A stretch of DNA of 64,000 nucleotides from Pontibacillus halophilus JSM 076056 = DSM 19796 (GCF_000425205.1 NZ_AULI01000007.1:62001-126000); one strand, 5' to 3'. Shown: positions 1 through 8,780, counted from the stretch's first letter. Notes: generated from the letters alone by a model not told the origin. Numbers and translations are program-made.

Positions 1-1
1 G

Positions 2-631
2 ACGAAGTTTCTACTGGAACAGGATTTCTGTTTTGTTCTTGTTGGCAAACCATATGAGCATGCAGACCGCATTACACATGTTGATAACGACAATTTCACT
101 GCATCCTATGACATTACATGGGAGCTCATCCATAAAGGGCATGAACATATTGCGTTTATTGGAGGGGATTCAAATCTCGTCGTCACGTTAAATCGACTTC
201 GAGGTTACGAAGAAGCTTTGGCGAAAGCGGGGCTCCCTATCCGAGATGATTATCACATACACGCTGAGTTGCTAAAGTCAGGTGGACGGGAAGCTGTCCA
301 TCAATTATTCCAGCTTGATGAACCACCATCCGGACTCGTCATAGCGGATGATTTAATGAGCATCGGTGTGATTACGATGCTTGAAGAGAAGGGAATCAAA
401 GTCCCTGAAGACGTGTCTATCGTGAGCTTCAACAATCTTTACATGTCTGAGATTTCACGCCCCCCACTGACGACGGTTGATATCCAAATTTATGAACTTG
501 GATATCAGGCAGCAAAATGCCTAATCGACAAGGTGAACAACAAACAAGAGCCGTCTAAACGGGTGATCGTCCCCTATGAAGTGGTACATCGACAATCGTC
601 ACGTGAGCGAAGGAAGCCCTTGCATCTTTAG
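2..631 (+). CDS. LacI/GalR-family transcriptional regulator, 3' part (5' end outside window)
   Basis: Only the C-terminal 209 residues are present; the reading frame is open to the window edge, so the DNA-binding helix-turn-helix lies upstream. What remains is the periplasmic-binding-protein-like effector domain, with HVDNDN near the start, HIAFIGGD, the KSGGREAVH stretch, GLVIADDLMSIG and the terminal SIVSFNN...PPLTTVDI block typical of LacI/MalR repressors. It is a close paralogue of the complete regulator at 57315-58358, which sits in a maltodextrin operon, so a sugar (alpha-glucoside) effector is a reasonable inference. The gene is followed by its own hairpin terminator. Family assignment is certain; target genes are unknown because the upstream neighbour is not visible. 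Confidence 0.9.
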   Translation, partial: TKFLLEQDFCFVLVGKPYEHADRITHVDNDNFTASYDITWELIHKGHEHIAFIGGDSNLVVTLNRLRGYEEALAKAGLPIRDDYHIHAELLKSGGREAVHQLFQLDEPPSGLVIADDLMSIGVITMLEEKGIKVPEDVSIVSFNNLYMSEISRPPLTTVDIQIYELGYQAAKCLIDKVNNKQEPSKRVIVPYEVVHRQSSRERRKPLHL

Positions 632-652
632 CACACCTTCCCTCCGTACGTT

Positions 653-684
653 AAGGTGACATCCAAGTAGATGTCACCTTTTTT
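653..684 (+). terminator. Rho-independent terminator after LacI gene
   Basis: Perfect stem AAGGTGACAT / ATGTCACCTT with an 8-nt loop, followed by a T run. It closes the partial lacI gene and isolates it from the next gene. Confidence 0.85.
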
Positions 685-770
685 GTCGTATTAGAGAACT
701 CCATCCTAGTTGTCTTTTCTTGATAACCTTCACTGATTCATGACAAACTATAGCTATAAGAGGAGGTTGA

Positions 771-1697
771 ATGATGAACGTATTTTCAAAGGACATTCGT
801 GAGTACATAAATGTAGTTGATGTCATGAACGAAATTGAGGCATACCACTTGGAACCACAGAGAGAGAGTGAGATTGCACCTGACCGGATGCATGTGGAAG
901 ACGGAGAGCGCACCGCGTTATTGATGCCCGCCTTTTATGAGGAGTACTATTCGGTGAAGCTTGCTGGCGTGTCTCCGAGTAATGTCGACAAGGGCAAGCC
1001 CTCTGTACAAGCAACCATTATGCTTTACAACCGTGACACAATGGAACCATTGTTATCGTTAGATGGCAACCAGATTACTGGATTAAGAACAGCAGCAATC
1101 AGTGGACTCGGCATGAAATACATTGCCCCACAAGATGCTTCAGTCTTAGGAATCGTTGGGACAGGCCTACAAGGATGGACTCATTTAGAAGCTGCCATGG
1201 CAGTTCGAAATATCCATACCGTCTATCTTCACAGCCGCAATAAAGAGAAGGTAGATGCGTTTAAGCAGCAAATACATGAGCATTATCCGAATGTGACTGT
1301 AATGACTAAAGAAATTACCGAGCTTGTCGAACGCTCTGATATTATTGTCACAGCAACAAGCTCCTCAAGCCCAGTTCTTCCAGACGTAGACTGTAGCAGT
1401 TGGACCTCTAAGCACATTACAGCAGTAGGCTCATTCCGCCCTGATATGCAAGAGATTCCCGATGGCATTCTACAGGAGATTCAGAACGTGTACGTAGACC
1501 AACCAGCAGCGTTACATGAGTCCGGGGATATTATTCGAGCGAGCGAACTACGTGGTGTGGACCAATTCCCTACGCTCGAAGAAGTTATTCAATCTGAAGA
1601 CCCGCCAGCTTACCACGAGAATGTTTCCCTATTTAAATGTGTAGGTGGCTCTATCTACGATTTACTCGCAACGAAAGCCCTATACAAAAAACTATAG
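771..1697 (+). CDS. Ornithine cyclodeaminase / mu-crystallin family protein
   Basis: A 308-residue protein of the ornithine cyclodeaminase/mu-crystallin family, NAD(P)-dependent enzymes acting on amino or imino acids (deaminases, ketimine or amino acid dehydrogenases). Seen in the sequence: the family block GLRTAAISGLG near residue 105, then the Rossmann dinucleotide site GTGLQG near residue 130, and VTATSSSSP around 195. Two ATG codons stand in tandem (771 and 774) behind AGGAGG at 759-764. The gene is monocistronic, with a terminator on each side. The substrate cannot be told from sequence; ornithine cyclodeaminase, alanine dehydrogenase and siderophore-type dehydrogenases share this fold. 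Confidence 0.85.
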   Translation: MMNVFSKDIREYINVVDVMNEIEAYHLEPQRESEIAPDRMHVEDGERTALLMPAFYEEYYSVKLAGVSPSNVDKGKPSVQATIMLYNRDTMEPLLSLDGNQITGLRTAAISGLGMKYIAPQDASVLGIVGTGLQGWTHLEAAMAVRNIHTVYLHSRNKEKVDAFKQQIHEHYPNVTVMTKEITELVERSDIIVTATSSSSPVLPDVDCSSWTSKHITAVGSFRPDMQEIPDGILQEIQNVYVDQPAALHESGDIIRASELRGVDQFPTLEEVIQSEDPPAYHENVSLFKCVGGSIYDLLATKALYKKL

Positions 1698-1737
1698 AAA
1701 AAAGCTCGCCTGAAAAAACAGGCGAGCTTTCTTTATT
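1698..1737. terminator. Bidirectional terminator between OCD-family gene and fabI
   Basis: Stem AAAGCTCGCCTG / CAGGCGAGCTTT with a six-A loop and T-rich sequence on both outer sides. It serves the convergent genes on either side. Confidence 0.85.
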
Positions 1738-1754
1738 CCTCGGGGGAAATGACC

Positions 1755-2531
1755 TTAACGGCCAATAATGCTATAGCCAGAGTCAACGTGAATCATTTCA
1801 CCGGTAACTCCTCGTGATAGATCGCTTAATAGGTAATAAGCTGTGTCGCCTACCTCTTCCTGAGTTGTAGGTCGGCGCAATGGAGAACGCTCTTCAATGT
1901 GCTTAAGGATTGAGTTGAAGTCACCAACGCCTTTAGCAGAAAGCGTACGAATTGGTCCCGCAGAGATGGAGTTCACACGGATTCCGTGCTTCCCAAGATC
2001 TGCAGCCAAGTATTTCACGCTTGCATCAAGGCTAGCTTTCGCAACGCCCATCACGTTATAGTTCTCAACAACACGCTCACCACCAAGATACGTAAGCGTG
2101 ACAATACCGCCACCTTCAGACATAAGCGGTTGAGCTGCACGAGCTACAGCAGTTAAAGAGTAAGAGCTAATATTATGAGCCGTTAGGAAACCGTCACGGC
2201 TTGTGTTCAAGAACTCACCCTTTAATTCTTCTTTATTCGCAAACGCGATACAGTGTGCAAGTCCATGAATAACACCAACGTCATCTTGAATCTGTTGGAA
2301 CGTATTCATAATGCTCTCATCATCTGTCACGTCACACTCGTAAAAGAGTGGGTCTTGCCCATCAAGAGATGCCGCTAAATCTTTCACCGTTTTCTCGAAA
2401 CGTTCTGAAGCATATGTGAAGATTAATCGTGCACCTGCATTATGTAACGACTGTGCGATGCCCCATGCAATACTACGTCTGTTCGCAACGCCCATAACTA
2501 CATAGGTGCGACCTTCTAGAGAAAAGTTCAT
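1755..2531 (-). CDS. fabI: Enoyl-[acyl-carrier-protein] reductase (NADH) FabI
   Basis: Reduces trans-2-enoyl-ACP to acyl-ACP in the last step of each fatty-acid elongation round, in the cytosol. The 258 residues match the usual FabI length. Visible motifs are the N-terminal nucleotide site with ANRRSIAWGIA, and the FabI-type catalytic tyrosine-lysine pair in YNVMGVAK (Y-x6-K), which separates FabI from ordinary Y-x3-K short-chain dehydrogenases. The C-terminal substrate region carries ISAGPIRTLSAKG. The ATG at 2531 has GAGGAGGG just upstream. A FapR operator overlaps its promoter (2576-2592), so expression should follow malonyl-CoA supply together with fabH-fabF at 31.4-33.6 kb. Confidence 0.97.
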   Translation of the reverse strand: MNFSLEGRTYVVMGVANRRSIAWGIAQSLHNAGARLIFTYASERFEKTVKDLAASLDGQDPLFYECDVTDDESIMNTFQQIQDDVGVIHGLAHCIAFANKEELKGEFLNTSRDGFLTAHNISSYSLTAVARAAQPLMSEGGGIVTLTYLGGERVVENYNVMGVAKASLDASVKYLAADLGKHGIRVNSISAGPIRTLSAKGVGDFNSILKHIEERSPLRRPTTQEEVGDTAYYLLSDLSRGVTGEMIHVDSGYSIIGR

Positions 2532-2575
2532 CCATAGCCCTCCTCGAGCAGTGTATGCTAAATTAGTATTTGTTA

Positions 2576-2592
2576 TTAGTACCTGCTACTAT
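2576..2592 (-). promoter_or_regulatory. FapR operator of fabI
   Basis: The plus strand reads TTAGTACCTGCTACTAT, a near-palindrome that matches the known FapR box (TTAGTACCTGNTACTAA type) except at the final base. It begins where the -10 element of the fabI promoter ends, so bound FapR would block polymerase. Motif is from established FapR work in Bacilli; binding here is inferred. Confidence 0.8.
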
Positions 2593-2619
2593 TTTATACA
2601 ATATGATGGCGTAACACAA
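2591..2619 (-). promoter_or_regulatory. Sigma-A type promoter of fabI
   Basis: On the minus strand, -35 TTGTGT (2619-2614) and -10 TAAAAT (2596-2591) are separated by 17 nt, with the FapR box directly downstream. Confidence 0.6.
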
Positions 2620-2724
2620 ATCATTTCTAAATCTGCATCCTTAGTATGAAACCGAATCTGTCCACTTATGCTCCTAACTGGTAACTTCGCCACCCATTTC
2701 CTATTCCCTGCTTCTCCACTTAAA

Positions 2725-2757
2725 AACCCCGTCAGATTTGTCGGCTGACGGGGCTTG
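2725..2757 (-). terminator. Terminator of mgtE
   Basis: Minus-strand stem CCCCGTCAG / CTGACGGGG followed by a T run, four bases past the mgtE stop codon. Confidence 0.85.
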
Positions 2758-2760
2758 TTC

Positions 2761-4137
2761 TCAAGATGTAATGAGTAAATGTAAATTTAAGAATGCAGTA
2801 GCTACACCAAAGTAAATCAGAATTGAAATGATATCGTTAATTGTCGTGATAAACGGTCCTGACGCCACGGCTGGGTCAATGTTGAATTTATGCATCACAA
2901 GCGGAACTGTGGCACCAGCCAACGTCGCTACAATGAGGGTCGACAAAATGGAAATTCCAACGAGAATTCCTAAGAAGATGTCACCTTGCCAGAAGTATAC
3001 GATGCCTGTAATAATAATTCCACAGATTACACCATTAATGAGTCCCGTTCCAGCCTCTCTCGCTACGAGCTTGGCAAGACCTCCTTTGCCATGCTCACCT
3101 GTCGCAATACTACGAACGGCAACCGCCAACGCTTGCGTACCAGTGTTCCCTGCCATTCCAGCAATAAGTGGAATGAAGATGGCTAAGATGGCTACTTCAT
3201 TCAATGTATCTTCAAATCGGCTAATTAAGCTCGCTGTCATTAACCCTAAGAACAAGAGAATGACGAGCCAAGGCAAACGCTTTTTAGCTGAGGCAAAGGC
3301 GGTATCATCGCGGTTATCTACATCGGATACACCGGCAAGCTTGGAATAGTCATCACTCGCTTCTTCTTCCATAACGTCCATAACGTCATCGACGGTAATG
3401 ATCCCTAGCATATGCTGCTTGAAATCCACAACAGGCATCGCTAGAAAGTCATAATCACGCATCATACGCGCGACTTCTTCTTGGTCATCACCGACAGAAA
3501 CTGATAGCACTCGGTCGCTCATGACTTCTGAAATAAGCCAGTCATCTTCTGCAATAATCAGATCACGAAGCGAAATAACCCCAACAAGACGCTTCTCTTC
3601 ATCAACAACATAAATATAGTAGATGGTTTCTGCGTCTGGCGCTTCTGTTCTTAAATGAAGCATCGCCTGCCGTACCGTTTCCTCCGCTCGAATGACAACA
3701 TATTCGGTTGTCATAATACTTCCGGCCGTTTTTTCTTCATAGTGAAGTAGCTCTTTAATTTCAGCAGCTGATTCTTTATCCATAATCGTTAAGAAACTTG
3801 CAACTTTATTAATATCCAGTTCGTTTAATATATCGACAGCATCATCCGTTGAGATATCCGCAAGCACTTGGGCTGCAAATCTTGGATCCATCTCAGAGAA
3901 ATAAAGTTCAATATCTTCAAATTCAATGTGTTCCATAACATCGGCAATTTCTTCAGGAGATAAGTACGTATAGATTTGTTGTCTTGTCTCTTCTGTTTGT
4001 TCCTCGAATATTTTTGCCTGGTCGTATGGGTGCATCTCTAGGAATTCGGCACGAAATTCATCTATGCGGTCCTCTTGAAGAGCGTTCTCGATTTTCTTCC
4101 ATTGCTCTCTTCGTTCATGTTCCTCAAGATATTCCAT
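2761..4137 (-). CDS. mgtE: Magnesium transporter MgtE
   Basis: A 458-residue Mg2+ channel of the MgtE family. The layout is complete: an acidic N-terminal helical (MgtE-N) domain to about residue 130, two CBS domains at about 135-255 (MTTEYVVIRAEETVRQA, MSDRVLSVSV), a linker helix, and five membrane helices from about 285 to the end, with GMAGNTGTQALAVAVRS in the pore region. The cytosolic domains sense Mg2+ and close the channel when it is abundant. Start ATG is preceded by AAGGAGGGG. Unlike B. subtilis mgtE, no M-box riboswitch is visible upstream and the leader seems too short for one. Confidence 0.95.
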   Translation of the reverse strand: MEYLEEHERREQWKKIENALQEDRIDEFRAEFLEMHPYDQAKIFEEQTEETRQQIYTYLSPEEIADVMEHIEFEDIELYFSEMDPRFAAQVLADISTDDAVDILNELDINKVASFLTIMDKESAAEIKELLHYEEKTAGSIMTTEYVVIRAEETVRQAMLHLRTEAPDAETIYYIYVVDEEKRLVGVISLRDLIIAEDDWLISEVMSDRVLSVSVGDDQEEVARMMRDYDFLAMPVVDFKQHMLGIITVDDVMDVMEEEASDDYSKLAGVSDVDNRDDTAFASAKKRLPWLVILLFLGLMTASLISRFEDTLNEVAILAIFIPLIAGMAGNTGTQALAVAVRSIATGEHGKGGLAKLVAREAGTGLINGVICGIIITGIVYFWQGDIFLGILVGISILSTLIVATLAGATVPLVMHKFNIDPAVASGPFITTINDIISILIYFGVATAFLNLHLLITS

Positions 4138-4197
4138 TGTATCCCCTCCTTATCCCCTATTGAATTGTCGGTTCGTCCACGGTTTTATGACCGTTTC

Positions 4198-4226
4198 ATC
4201 GTAATGTTGAAACGTACGTTTGTCAA
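4198..4226 (-). promoter_or_regulatory. Sigma-A type promoter of mgtE
   Basis: On the minus strand, a perfect -35 TTGACA (4226-4221) and -10 TACGAT (4203-4198) lie 17 nt apart. A 12-bp perfect palindrome AAACGTACGTTT (4210-4221) fills the -35-proximal spacer. Predicted transcript start is near 4190, leaving a leader of only about 50 nt. Confidence 0.6.
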
Positions 4227-4364
4227 CGAAATGGAGGAATTCCGGTGAAACTTTCCTCCCCTTTTAAAATCTACACAACGAATATCTTAAAAAATAGAAA
4301 AGAATGGTGTAAACTTGAGAGACAAGTGTCATACGCTAGAACTTATCCAGAAAGGATTCACAAA

Positions 4365-5534
4365 ATGGGTCAAAACAACCAAGGATACAATATAGACTTC
4401 GGATTACTTACTATTCTATTGTCACTCGCAGCCGTTAGCTGTTTCGCTCTTTATACGATTCAACCCATCTTACCAGAATCATCATCAAACTATTTCATGA
4501 AACAAATCGTATGGTACATAGCTGGTTTCATTGTCATTGTTGGAGTAATGCTCATTGACTATGACCGTTTAGGCCAAGTCGCCTGGTTCCTTTATGGATT
4601 TGGCGTACTTCTCTTGCTTGGACTAGAATTCAACGCTCCATTCACGAAAACGATTAACGGAGCTACAAGTTGGTACGCATTCCCTGGCATGAGCTTGCAA
4701 CCAGGGGAATTCATCAAGGTATTTCTTGTCATCTTACAAGCACATCTCATTGTAAGGCATAGAGAAAAGTACAAACGAACAGACATTAAAACTGATTTAT
4801 GGTTACTCGTTAAGATTGTAGGGGTCGCATTAGTTCCAATGGCACTCATTATTAATCAACCTGACTTAGGAACATTCCTTGTCGTAAGTGCCATTACAGG
4901 TGCCATGATTTTGGTTTCAGGGATACGTTGGAGAATTTTACTTAGCATCCTGCTCGTTATTGGCGTCTTCGTATTAGGCGTACTCATCTTCTATACCCTA
5001 TTTCCAACGTTCACTGAAACTACACTAAGCGAATCTGGCTTTAACCACGTATTGGAACGTTTCTACGGGTGGCTGCAGCCAGAACAGTATAGTGGCTCAT
5101 ACGGCTATCAACTCATCAACGCGATGATGGCCATTGGTTCTGGACAGCTATACGGGAAAGGGATTGGAGGCATACAATCCTCCTTACGTATACCAGAACG
5201 TCACACAGACATGATTTTCACGGCAATCTCTGAGCAATTCGGCTTTATTGGAGCTAGTATTGTCATTACGTTATTCTTCTTACTCATCTATCGGATGATT
5301 TACACAGCACTCGAAAGTAACGATCAGTTTGGCAGCTATTTATGTGTCGGGTTTATCGGGATGTTCACATTCCAAGTATTCCAGAACATCGGCATGTCTC
5401 TGCAATTGTTGCCAATCACAGGAATACCTCTCCCGTTTATTAGTTACGGAGGGAGTTCTTTAATTACCTACATGCTCGCCATAGGGATTGTATTTAATAT
5501 TCGTTCAAGAACAAGGGTTTATATGTTTGATTAA
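4365..5534 (+). CDS. rodA: SEDS-family peptidoglycan glycosyltransferase RodA
   Basis: A polytopic FtsW/RodA/SpoVE (SEDS) protein that polymerises lipid II during cell-wall elongation with a class B penicillin-binding protein. From ATG 4365 it has 389 residues, close to B. subtilis RodA. About ten membrane helices can be counted. Family marks are NGATSWYAFPG, QPGEFIKV, NQPDLGT, and the C-terminal GIPLPFISYGGSSL. The inner ATG has AAAGGA upstream. The frame is open to a GTG at 4245 that also has a good site (GGAGG at 4233-4237), which would add 40 basic residues; RodA proteins normally start close to the first helix, so I prefer 4365. RodA rather than FtsW or SpoVE is inferred from length and the lone setting. 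Confidence 0.88.
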   Translation: MGQNNQGYNIDFGLLTILLSLAAVSCFALYTIQPILPESSSNYFMKQIVWYIAGFIVIVGVMLIDYDRLGQVAWFLYGFGVLLLLGLEFNAPFTKTINGATSWYAFPGMSLQPGEFIKVFLVILQAHLIVRHREKYKRTDIKTDLWLLVKIVGVALVPMALIINQPDLGTFLVVSAITGAMILVSGIRWRILLSILLVIGVFVLGVLIFYTLFPTFTETTLSESGFNHVLERFYGWLQPEQYSGSYGYQLINAMMAIGSGQLYGKGIGGIQSSLRIPERHTDMIFTAISEQFGFIGASIVITLFFLLIYRMIYTALESNDQFGSYLCVGFIGMFTFQVFQNIGMSLQLLPITGIPLPFISYGGSSLITYMLAIGIVFNIRSRTRVYMFD

Positions 5535-5539
5535 TGAGG

Positions 5540-5575
5540 AAGGTGGAACGCTAACTAGAGCGCTCCACCTTTTTT
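5540..5575 (+). terminator. Terminator of rodA
   Basis: Long stem with arms AAGGTGGAACGCT and AGCGCTCCACCTT, four- to five-base loop, then TTTTTT; it lies just past the rodA stop codon and before prpE. Confidence 0.85.
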
Positions 5576-5593
5576 GTATAAGGAGGAATCTGT

Positions 5594-6337
5594 ATGAAAG
5601 CTGATATAATTGGAGATGTTCATGGCTGTTATGAAGAGATGATGGAACTATTTGAAACATTGGGGTATGAGATGAAGAATGGGATTCCAGTCCATCCAAA
5701 CGGAAGGGTGCCGATTTTTGTCGGGGATTTACAAGACCGGGGCCCGAATTCTGTCGCCGTGATGCGCCTTGTCTACCAACTCGTTATTGAGCAGAAGAAA
5801 GGCTATTATGTCCCGGGAAATCATTGCAATAAGCTCTACCGCTATTTCCTCGGTAACAACGTTAAGCTTCAGCATGGCTTAGAGACAACTGTAGCGGAAC
5901 TACAAGCGTTAGACGACGCTACAGCAAAGCGCGTAAAAGAGGAATTTATGACGCTTTATGACGAATCTCCCCTGTACCTCATTCAACCTGAATTGAATGT
6001 TGTTGTTGCACACGCAGGTATCCGGGAAGACATGATTGGTTCGTATCATAAGAAGGTAAGAACGTTCGTACTCTATGGAGATATTACAGGGGAATTCCAC
6101 CCAAATGGGATGCCAGTAAGACGAGATTGGGCGCAGCATTATAATGGTGAGCGTTGGATTGTATATGGTCATACTCCTGTACGCGAGCCTCGTTTCAAAC
6201 ATAAGACAGTCAACATCGACACGGGATGTGTATTCGGCGGGAAGCTAACTGCGTTTCGGTTACCAGAAGAGACAATTGTATCTGTCCCCTCTAGACAGGA
6301 AGAGGTTACCGAGAAATTTAGAACCTTCGACGATTAA
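5594..6337 (+). CDS. prpE: Bis(5'-nucleosyl)-tetraphosphatase PrpE (metallophosphoesterase)
   Basis: Cytosolic calcineurin-like phosphoesterase that, in B. subtilis, splits Ap4A asymmetrically and acts late in spore germination. All metal-binding motifs are visible: GDVHGC at residues 7-12, GDLQDRGP near 45, GNHCNK near 76, and the later [10 protein letters not shown]. The 247 residues match the 244 of B. subtilis PrpE, and the position next to the rluD-like/ppnK/relQ operon is the same. A good AAGGAGG site lies 8 nt before ATG 5594. Confidence 0.93.
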   Translation: MKADIIGDVHGCYEEMMELFETLGYEMKNGIPVHPNGRVPIFVGDLQDRGPNSVAVMRLVYQLVIEQKKGYYVPGNHCNKLYRYFLGNNVKLQHGLETTVAELQALDDATAKRVKEEFMTLYDESPLYLIQPELNVVVAHAGIREDMIGSYHKKVRTFVLYGDITGEFHPNGMPVRRDWAQHYNGERWIVYGHTPVREPRFKHKTVNIDTGCVFGGKLTAFRLPEETIVSVPSRQEEVTEKFRTFDD

Positions 6338-6338
6338 T

Positions 6339-6369
6339 AGACACGTGAGATCCTCTCACGTGTCTTTAT
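6339..6369. terminator. Bidirectional terminator between prpE and rluD-like gene
   Basis: AGACACGTGAGA / TCTCACGTGTCT stem with T-rich flanks on both strands, between two convergent genes. Confidence 0.8.
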
Positions 6370-6372
6370 TAT

Positions 6373-7254
6373 TTAGATATGCTTCCAATAATCCTTTAAA
6401 TCTTTCGCCAAGTCTATCTCAAAGGTTTGGTGCTTGCTTTCCTCCAATGGACTCGGATAGCGGAGAGAGAAGCAGTGTAAAGCCTGCCTCGTAAGCTTGT
6501 CGGTTGCACCGCCGTATAGGTCGTCTCCAATTAAAGGATGGCCTATATATGCCATATGCACTCGGATTTGGTGTGTACGACCTGTATCAAGTTTAAGCTG
6601 TACGAGCGTATGTCCATTCTTTCTTTCCACCACTTTGTAATGCGTCACTGCACGTTTCCCTTCCTCTGAAACGTAGCGGCGAATAATGGAATCTGGATGT
6701 CGAGCAATTGGCACATCGATTGTCCCATGGCTTTCTTCCATTTCGTCCGTAACGATAGCATAGTACTGTCTATGAATCGCCCCATTCACTTGCTGTTCAG
6801 AAAGCAAGGAATGGGCAAAGCGATGTTTCGCAATTAGAACAAGTCCAGATGTATCCCGGTCTAGGCGCGTGACAATGTGTGCCGTGTAAGGGTAAGCATG
6901 GCGATCATAATAAGCCATTAAGGCATTAGCCAACGTCCCTCTCTTATGATCTCGCCCCGGAATTGTCGCTTGCCCGAACGGCTTCTCGACCACAAGGGTA
7001 TGCTCATCCTCATATACTACCTCTAACGGGAGCTGTTCTGGGATGAGCCATTCTCCTCTTTCTTCAGGTGGGAATGACACGTGGAGAACGTCTCCAGAGT
7101 GCAAGGTGTGCCTCACTCTCACCTCTATCCCGTTCACAAGAATCCCACCATCAAACTTCACAACTTTAATCATCCGACGTGAAAATGCTCGTACTGAGTA
7201 CAAGTAGTCCCGTACGAGCATTCCATCTTCTTCTTTCTTAATGATCCATTTCAT
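6373..7254 (-). CDS. RluA/RluD-family rRNA pseudouridine synthase (YjbO)
   Basis: Converts uridine to pseudouridine in large-subunit rRNA or tRNA. The 293 residues show a short S4-like N-terminal region (MIKVVKFDGGILVNGIEV) and the RluA catalytic core, with the active-site aspartate in TRLDRDTSGLVLIAKH, and the later GRTHQIRVHMAYIGHPLIGD. It corresponds to B. subtilis YjbO, last gene of the relQ-ppnK-yjbO operon; only 12 nt separate it from ppnK. The exact modified base is not known from sequence. ATG 7254 has AGGTGAT upstream. Confidence 0.93.
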   Translation of the reverse strand: MKWIIKKEEDGMLVRDYLYSVRAFSRRMIKVVKFDGGILVNGIEVRVRHTLHSGDVLHVSFPPEERGEWLIPEQLPLEVVYEDEHTLVVEKPFGQATIPGRDHKRGTLANALMAYYDRHAYPYTAHIVTRLDRDTSGLVLIAKHRFAHSLLSEQQVNGAIHRQYYAIVTDEMEESHGTIDVPIARHPDSIIRRYVSEEGKRAVTHYKVVERKNGHTLVQLKLDTGRTHQIRVHMAYIGHPLIGDDLYGGATDKLTRQALHCFSLRYPSPLEESKHQTFEIDLAKDLKDYWKHI

Positions 7255-7266
7255 ACCATCACCTAA

Positions 7267-8070
7267 TTATGATCGCTCATCCGCAATAAACGATTCGTGT
7301 ACTCGTTTCCAGAATGGGAACGGGCGGAATCTTGCAAAGCGTACTCGTTCTTTCGCCACACGACACTCAATGGATTTCACCTTCGTATAGCTTCTTGTAA
7401 TATGGTCTAATGTAAACAGGAAGCTTCGGTCGTTCTTTGGCTTCAGAAGACACGTGTGGTGCTTTGGCAGAATTAGAGGGGAGCCAATCGTTCGGAAGAC
7501 GCGGTTGTTGATGGACGCCATCTCTGTTACCTGTACGGCTTCGATTGATGGATGAATAATGGCCCCTCCCAATGCTTTATTGTATGCTGTACTACCTGAA
7601 GGAGTCGATAGGCAAAGTCCATCTCCACGGAACGTTTCGAAATGTTCTCCTTTAATTTCTAAGTCCAACACAACAGAACCTTCTGCTGTCTTAATGGTAC
7701 ATTCATTTAAAGCGAGGAATCGGTCTTCCTTCTCTCCATCTTCTGGACGAATGACAATCTCAAGGAGCGGATATTCAACAACTTGGAACGGTGTCCTTGC
7801 AATTTCAATAATCAGCTTCTCCACTTCTTTCGGCATCCAATCAGCGTAAAAGCCAAGGTGACCTGTATGTACACCAATAAAGGCTGTCTCTTCTAATCGG
7901 TGGATGTAGCTGTGGAAAGCCTCAAGCAATGTTCCATCCCCGCCAACAGAAATAACGAGGTCTGGTTCTTCAGGGTCCCACTCAAGCTTAAATTCAGTTA
8001 AGTAATTCTTCATCTTTGCCTGCAAATCGTCTGATACACGGTCTCCCTTGGACGTGATGACAAACTTCAT
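7267..8070 (-). CDS. ppnK: NAD kinase
   Basis: Phosphorylates NAD to NADP in the cytosol. The 267-residue protein has the diagnostic GGDGT at residues 43-47, [16 protein letters not shown], and the NAD-binding [15 protein letters not shown] block. It is the middle gene of the relQ-ppnK-rluD-like operon, as in B. subtilis (ppnKA/yjbN). Confidence 0.96.
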   Translation of the reverse strand: MKFVITSKGDRVSDDLQAKMKNYLTEFKLEWDPEEPDLVISVGGDGTLLEAFHSYIHRLEETAFIGVHTGHLGFYADWMPKEVEKLIIEIARTPFQVVEYPLLEIVIRPEDGEKEDRFLALNECTIKTAEGSVVLDLEIKGEHFETFRGDGLCLSTPSGSTAYNKALGGAIIHPSIEAVQVTEMASINNRVFRTIGSPLILPKHHTCLLKPKNDRSFLFTLDHITRSYTKVKSIECRVAKERVRFARFRPFPFWKRVHESFIADERS

Positions 8071-8096
8071 CCTTCTCCTCCCCTTCTCAGTTCAGA

Positions 8097-8714
8097 CTAG
8101 CTATCCGATTTCTTTCGGAAGATGGCCTGGGCCTCTTGGATTTCGTTTCGTATCTTAGACATTTCCTCGTCTAGTTGAAATGCGGCCTCGGCTGCTTTCT
8201 TCAAGCGCGTTTTAACTTCACTTGGCATTTGACCGCTATATTTGTAGTTTAATGAGTGCTCGTTCGTTGCCCAGAAATTCATGGCCAGCGTACGTATTTG
8301 AATCTCAGCCAGCAGCTTCTTCTCCCCATGAATGGTCTCCACAGGATAGGAGATAATCACATGGTAAGAGCGATAGCCGCTTTCTTTCTTGCGAGAGATA
8401 TAGTCTTTCTCTTCAATGATGTCAAAGTCGTTTCTAGAACGTAACATTTGCACGACGGTTCGGATGTCGTCTACGAATTGGACAACAACTCGAAGGCCTG
8501 CAATATCTTGGATATGATGCTCAAGATCGGCATAAGGAATATCTTTACGTCTCGCCTTCTCCAAAATGCTTGTAATAGGCTTTACCCTTCCCGTTACAAA
8601 TTCAATCGGAGAGTGCATGGATTCATATTCGTATTGTGCCCGCATTCCCTTGAGCTTTACCTTTAATTCGTCTACAGCCTGTGTATACGGGGCAAGTAGA
8701 GTCTCCCAATTCAA
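8097..8714 (-). CDS. relQ: Small alarmone synthetase RelQ (YjbM), (p)ppGpp synthetase
   Basis: Single-domain GTP pyrophosphokinase that makes (p)ppGpp without a hydrolase domain. The 205 residues contain the RelA/SpoT synthetase core: VTGRVKPITSILEKARRK, DIAGLRVVV, the G-loop-like ISRKKESGYRSYH, and LAEIQIRTLAMNFWATNEH with the catalytic glutamate. A C-terminal helix supports tetramer formation in known RelQ proteins. The start is TTG at 8714, chosen because AAAGGTGG stands about 10 nt upstream and no ATG fits. First gene of the operon with ppnK and the pseudouridine synthase. Confidence 0.94.
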   Translation of the reverse strand: MNWETLLAPYTQAVDELKVKLKGMRAQYEYESMHSPIEFVTGRVKPITSILEKARRKDIPYADLEHHIQDIAGLRVVVQFVDDIRTVVQMLRSRNDFDIIEEKDYISRKKESGYRSYHVIISYPVETIHGEKKLLAEIQIRTLAMNFWATNEHSLNYKYSGQMPSEVKTRLKKAAEAAFQLDEEMSKIRNEIQEAQAIFRKKSDS

Positions 8715-8780
8715 ACTCGCGCACCACCTTTTGTCCTCTCATCTTATCCCCATGGATAAGATCAACTTTCGCGCTTTTTA

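Noticed and set aside
4138-4364. An M-box before mgtE
   Set aside because: No GTTAGGTGAGGCTCC-type element is seen on the minus strand; reported instead as an absence.
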